Positions 31,846 through 34,389 of a stretch of 34,389 nucleotides of DNA are shown here, one piece after another. The notes below the pieces were generated by a model. The model saw only the letters and a program-made list of their open reading frames with translations, searched no databases and had not been told where the DNA came from. Source of the DNA: Pseudobutyrivibrio sp. (GTDB taxonomy: Bacteria; Bacillota; Clostridia; Lachnospirales; Lachnospiraceae); contig JAILAV010000167.1 of assembly GCA_024681435.1 (NCBI GenBank), positions 1-34,389 on the forward strand. The letters are read 5' to 3'. Numbering within the stretch: the first letter of the stretch is position 1; each line of letters starts with the position of its first letter. The position numbers and the translations under genes are program-made.

Positions 31846-31874
31846 AAGACAAGGAGTTTTTTTGCGGATATAAT
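31846..31874 (+). promoter_or_regulatory. Promoter of the MATE pump gene
   Basis: AAGACA (31846-31851), a 17-base spacer and a consensus TATAAT (31869-31874) lie about 30 bases before the ATG, with AAGGAG in between as the ribosome binding site. Confidence 0.65.
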
Positions 31875-31903
31875 TTGAAAAAAGCGCCATAAGGAGTATT
31901 TTT

Positions 31904-33250
31904 ATGCCTAACTCAAACATTACAGACATGACTCACGGAAATCCAACAAGGCATCTTCTACTTTTTTCACTGCCAACGCTTATCGGAAATATCTTTCAGC
32001 AGATATATAATCTAGCCGATTCCGTTATAGTTGGCCGATTTGTTGGTGCTAATGCTTTTGCCGCAGTTGGTGCAACTGCTTCCATTACATTCTTATTTTT
32101 CGCTCTATGCAATGGAATCGGTAGCGGTGGCGGAATCGTGGTATCTCAATTCTATGGAGCCCATGAGGAAGATAATGTAAAACTCTGTATTATAAATACT
32201 GGCATAATTATGCTGATTGTACCCATAGTTCTTGGTACCATCGGATTTATTATTGCGCCTCAATTTCTTCAGCTTCTAAATACTCCAGCCAATATCATTT
32301 CAGATGCTATATCGTATACACGATATATGTGCATAGGCTTGCTTTTTGTGTCTTTGTACAATTATATCGCAGCTATGCTTCGAGCCCTTGGAGATTCTAA
32401 AACACCTCTATACTTTTTAGTGTTCTCACTAATCTTAAATATTATCCTTGATGTTGTAATGGTATGCATATTAAAAATGGGCATAAGCGGTGCTGCTCTT
32501 GCCACTCTTTTATCGCAATTTATATCTGTGATTCTCTGCGTATTGTTTGCTTATAGAACTAATTCGTATTTCCGTTTTTGCTACAAAGACGTACATTTTT
32601 CATATCAGATTGCTTATAAGATTGTTCGACTTGGTGTGCCTATGTCCATCCAATTTGGACTTATTGCAATTTCTTCAATGGCAGTGCAAAAAATAGTTAA
32701 TTCCTATGGAACTATAGTTGTGGCAGCTTTCACTGCAACAAATCGTATCGAACAGCTAATACATCAGCCTTATACAACACTTGGCACCTCTCTTTCTACC
32801 TTTAGCGGGCAGAATTTCGGTGCCAAGAAAAATGATCGTGTTCTATCTGGCTACTATGCCGGAATCAGAATCATGATTGTATTAACTATTATTTTGATTT
32901 TTATTATGCAATTCTTTGGTTATGCGATTACCAGTATGTTTGTAGAAGAAGAGGCCATTATTTCTTTAGGTGCTCTTGGTCTTCGCATCACCAGTATGTA
33001 CTATTTTGCCCTAGGAATGATTTATGTAATTAGGGGCGTCCTAACAGGAATCGGAGATGCGTTTTTCTCGCTTTTTAATGGTATCGTTGAAGTTATAGGT
33101 CGATTCACAATTCCTATTATCTTCTGCAGCTACCTAGGATTTGGCGAAAAAGGCATTTGGATATCCGCCGGTGTGGTGTGGGTTGTAAGCGCTATTGCAG
33201 CTTGGATTCGATACATAACTTATTTTAAGAAACAACTTGGTATTACATGA
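31904..33250 (+). CDS. MATE-family efflux transporter
   Basis: This 448-residue protein has twelve membrane helices in the typical two-bundle MATE layout. Motifs include SLPTLIGNIFQQIYNLADSVIVGR at the first helix pair, GIGSGGGIVVSQFYGA, and in the second half RIEQLIHQPYTTLGTSLSTFSGQNFGAKK. The subgroup looks like DinF/MepA-type proteins of Firmicutes that export cationic drugs or toxic metabolites with Na+ or H+. An AAGGAG site lies seven bases before the ATG. It is a single gene with its own promoter and converges on the GNAT gene, with only 13 bases between the stops and no clear terminator there. The substrate is not predictable. Confidence 0.94.
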   Translation: MPNSNITDMTHGNPTRHLLLFSLPTLIGNIFQQIYNLADSVIVGRFVGANAFAAVGATASITFLFFALCNGIGSGGGIVVSQFYGAHEEDNVKLCIINTGIIMLIVPIVLGTIGFIIAPQFLQLLNTPANIISDAISYTRYMCIGLLFVSLYNYIAAMLRALGDSKTPLYFLVFSLILNIILDVVMVCILKMGISGAALATLLSQFISVILCVLFAYRTNSYFRFCYKDVHFSYQIAYKIVRLGVPMSIQFGLIAISSMAVQKIVNSYGTIVVAAFTATNRIEQLIHQPYTTLGTSLSTFSGQNFGAKKNDRVLSGYYAGIRIMIVLTIILIFIMQFFGYAITSMFVEEEAIISLGALGLRITSMYYFALGMIYVIRGVLTGIGDAFFSLFNGIVEVIGRFTIPIIFCSYLGFGEKGIWISAGVVWVVSAIAAWIRYITYFKKQLGIT

Positions 33251-33263
33251 TTACACCACGCAA

Positions 33264-33746
33264 CTATAGCTCCATCTCATAACAAAACATTGGCTGCTCG
33301 AAAATCTGACATTCGCCAACCTTGTTAAATGGAAATGCAGAATAGCATTTTAGCGCCTTTAAATTATGGCGATTCACCAAAAAATGTAGGCTCTTAAAGC
33401 TTCTATTTTTAAGCTCAGCCAATCCATTTTCTATCATTTCTTTGGCTAGGCCTTTGCCTTGACAATCTGGGCTGACAGCAAGACGCGAAAGCTCGCCACC
33501 TGGCTGTAACTCATCTGTCCAGCACTCCAAATCGTTAACATCTTCATCATCATCGATGGATATAGCGGCAATTATCTTGCCCTCTTCTCGCATTATAATT
33601 AAAGCATCTCTAGATAAATCAAAATCTATTGTCTCCATTGAAGGATAATCTTCATTCCATGGGCAGTATTTTCTGCCTAGCTGGGATTTATAGAGTTTTA
33701 AAATTTCGTCTTTATCTTTTGCTGTGGCTTTTTCGATTACTCGCAT
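33264..33746 (-). CDS. GNAT-family N-acetyltransferase
   Basis: The 160-residue protein has the acetyl-CoA-binding motif A, LSRLAVSPDCQGKGLAKEMI, followed by a motif-B region (LHFLVNRHNLKALKCYSAF). It likely acetylates a small molecule or a protein N-terminus. A GGGAGG site lies 7 bases before the ATG. It follows the MFS gene on the same strand; between them is a long hairpin that ends at the ribosome binding site, with no T-run, so both may be on one transcript with tuned translation. The acceptor cannot be told. Confidence 0.9.
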   Translation of the reverse strand: MRVIEKATAKDKDEILKLYKSQLGRKYCPWNEDYPSMETIDFDLSRDALIIMREEGKIIAAISIDDDEDVNDLECWTDELQPGGELSRLAVSPDCQGKGLAKEMIENGLAELKNRSFKSLHFLVNRHNLKALKCYSAFPFNKVGECQIFEQPMFCYEMEL

Positions 33747-33757
33747 GTTGGCCTCCC

Positions 33758-33805
33758 TTTCTTGCTAGACACATTATGTCATTTTGTGTCTGTTCAAGCA
33801 AGAAA
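33758..33805 (-). other. Long hairpin between the MFS and GNAT genes
   Basis: Outer arms TTTCTTGCT/AGCAAGAAA (33758-33766, 33797-33805) and inner arms AGACACA/TGTGTCT (33767-33773, 33785-33791), with a 5-base bulge, give 16 paired positions without mismatch. On the minus strand the stem ends directly at the GNAT ribosome binding site. No T-run follows on the minus strand; a T-rich run follows on the plus strand. Confidence 0.55.
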
Positions 33806-33816
33806 TTAGTATTTTT

Positions 33817-34389
33817 TCATTGTTCTATAAATCTGTATTTTTTCATGGATTGTCCAGAAACTAGGCATAACAATGTACCTGAAATCCCAAGAACAAACAT
33901 CATGAGAGCTGCACCTGAGCCTTTGCCTGTACCAAATAGTGCACTCCAGAATGAATTATACCTATGATATGCCATAAAAGGTTCGCATATGTTATCTACG
34001 CTAAAGCCACCTAGAAACAGCCCTATGGGAATAGTGAAAAACTGAAGCGTGTTTCTACAAGCATAGACTCTTCCTTGCAATTCAACAGGTATATTGCTAC
34101 GCATAATAACATCTTGATTAGCAGCCATTAGTGGCACAAAGAACCATCCTATAAATTGTCCAACACACCAAACAATTGAACTACTTGAAAATGCTAATAT
34201 AAAGTTTTCAATTCCAAGAGAAAACAGCATTGTAAGATAAATTACTCTTACTCTATTCTTTGGCTTTGGAAGAATCGTAGGTAAAAAACTTCCTATTACC
34301 ATAGCAATACCTGAACAGGCTGTTACGATTCCAAGTGTATTATTTCCTGCCTTAGGAATCACAAGTGCTGGAAGAACTGCATCAAATGT
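33817..34389 (-). CDS. MFS transporter, C-terminal part (N-terminus beyond the window)
   Basis: The visible 190 residues enter the window in frame at TFDAVLPALVIPKAG and hold about five membrane helices of the second half of a major facilitator. The segment IPVELQGRVYACRNTLQ and the preceding LMAANQDVIMRS are typical of the DHA3 group of drug/macrolide exporters. A GTG at 34362 is only an internal codon, since the frame continues to the window edge without a stop. The C-terminus ends with a basic KKYRFIEQ tail. It may share a transcript with the GNAT gene. Substrate unknown. Confidence 0.85.
   Translation of the reverse strand, partial: TFDAVLPALVIPKAGNNTLGIVTACSGIAMVIGSFLPTILPKPKNRVRVIYLTMLFSLGIENFILAFSSSSIVWCVGQFIGWFFVPLMAANQDVIMRSNIPVELQGRVYACRNTLQFFTIPIGLFLGGFSVDNICEPFMAYHRYNSFWSALFGTGKGSGAALMMFVLGISGTLLCLVSGQSMKKYRFIEQ

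Noticed and set aside
1-34389. CRISPR array, insertion sequences, tRNA or rRNA genes, prophage
   Set aside because: No evenly spaced repeats, transposase, integrase, structural RNA or phage gene was seen on either strand.

Overview
This low-GC window looks like chromosome of an anaerobic Lachnospiraceae bacterium, closest in feel to Butyrivibrio or Pseudobutyrivibrio. That assignment is an inference from gene content and style: a one-piece GH133-type debranching enzyme, a PgcA-like phospho-sugar mutase, a PTS-dependent Dha kinase, an OYE-type FMN/4Fe-4S/FAD reductase and strong AGGAGG ribosome binding sites. No rRNA, tRNA, CRISPR array, insertion sequence or phage gene is visible. Almost every gene is on the minus strand; only the alanine/glycine symporter (23304-24833) and the MATE pump (31904-33250) are on the plus strand. 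No gap between genes exceeds about 230 bases.

Layout in plus coordinates (minus-strand operons read right to left). 1-5666: a glycogen debranching enzyme, a CydD-like/CydC-like ABC exporter pair and the start of a lipoprotein form one tight operon. 5676-6390: a single-gene glutathione peroxidase unit has a near-consensus promoter and two matching operator-like dyads. 6411-9725: an XRE regulator, a probable Mn2+ CDF exporter and a phospho-sugar mutase run from a promoter with a dyad over its -10. 9733-12162: a GGDEF diguanylate cyclase lies downstream of folC. 12174-14545: a dhaL-dhaM-dhaK operon feeds PTS phosphate to dihydroxyacetone and carries an unusual structured spacer before dhaK. 14547-22362: an HD-GYP receptor, a giant beta-propeller hybrid histidine kinase, a membrane acyltransferase and an aldose-1-epimerase-like protein form a probable operon. 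22391-24874: a DNA alkylation repair protein diverges from an AGCS symporter whose leader holds an intrinsic terminator. 24873-28223: a two-component system has an 11-bp-periodic direct repeat in front of its promoter. 28235-31273: an OYE-family reductase is followed by a LysR regulator. 31304-34389: a YvyF-like zinc protein, a MATE pump, a GNAT acetyltransferase and a partial MFS exporter.

The most novel-looking material is regulatory and signalling: the dhaM-dhaK spacer with three back-to-back perfect stems and a repeated decamer; the envelope-sensing HD-GYP/propeller-kinase operon, in which an ECF-S-like membrane domain appears to be fused to Cache and HD-GYP domains; and a 12-base element at the same distance from the start codon of both c-di-GMP genes. 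Several start codons were moved inward from the longest open frame because an AGGAGG-like site sits at the right distance from an internal ATG.
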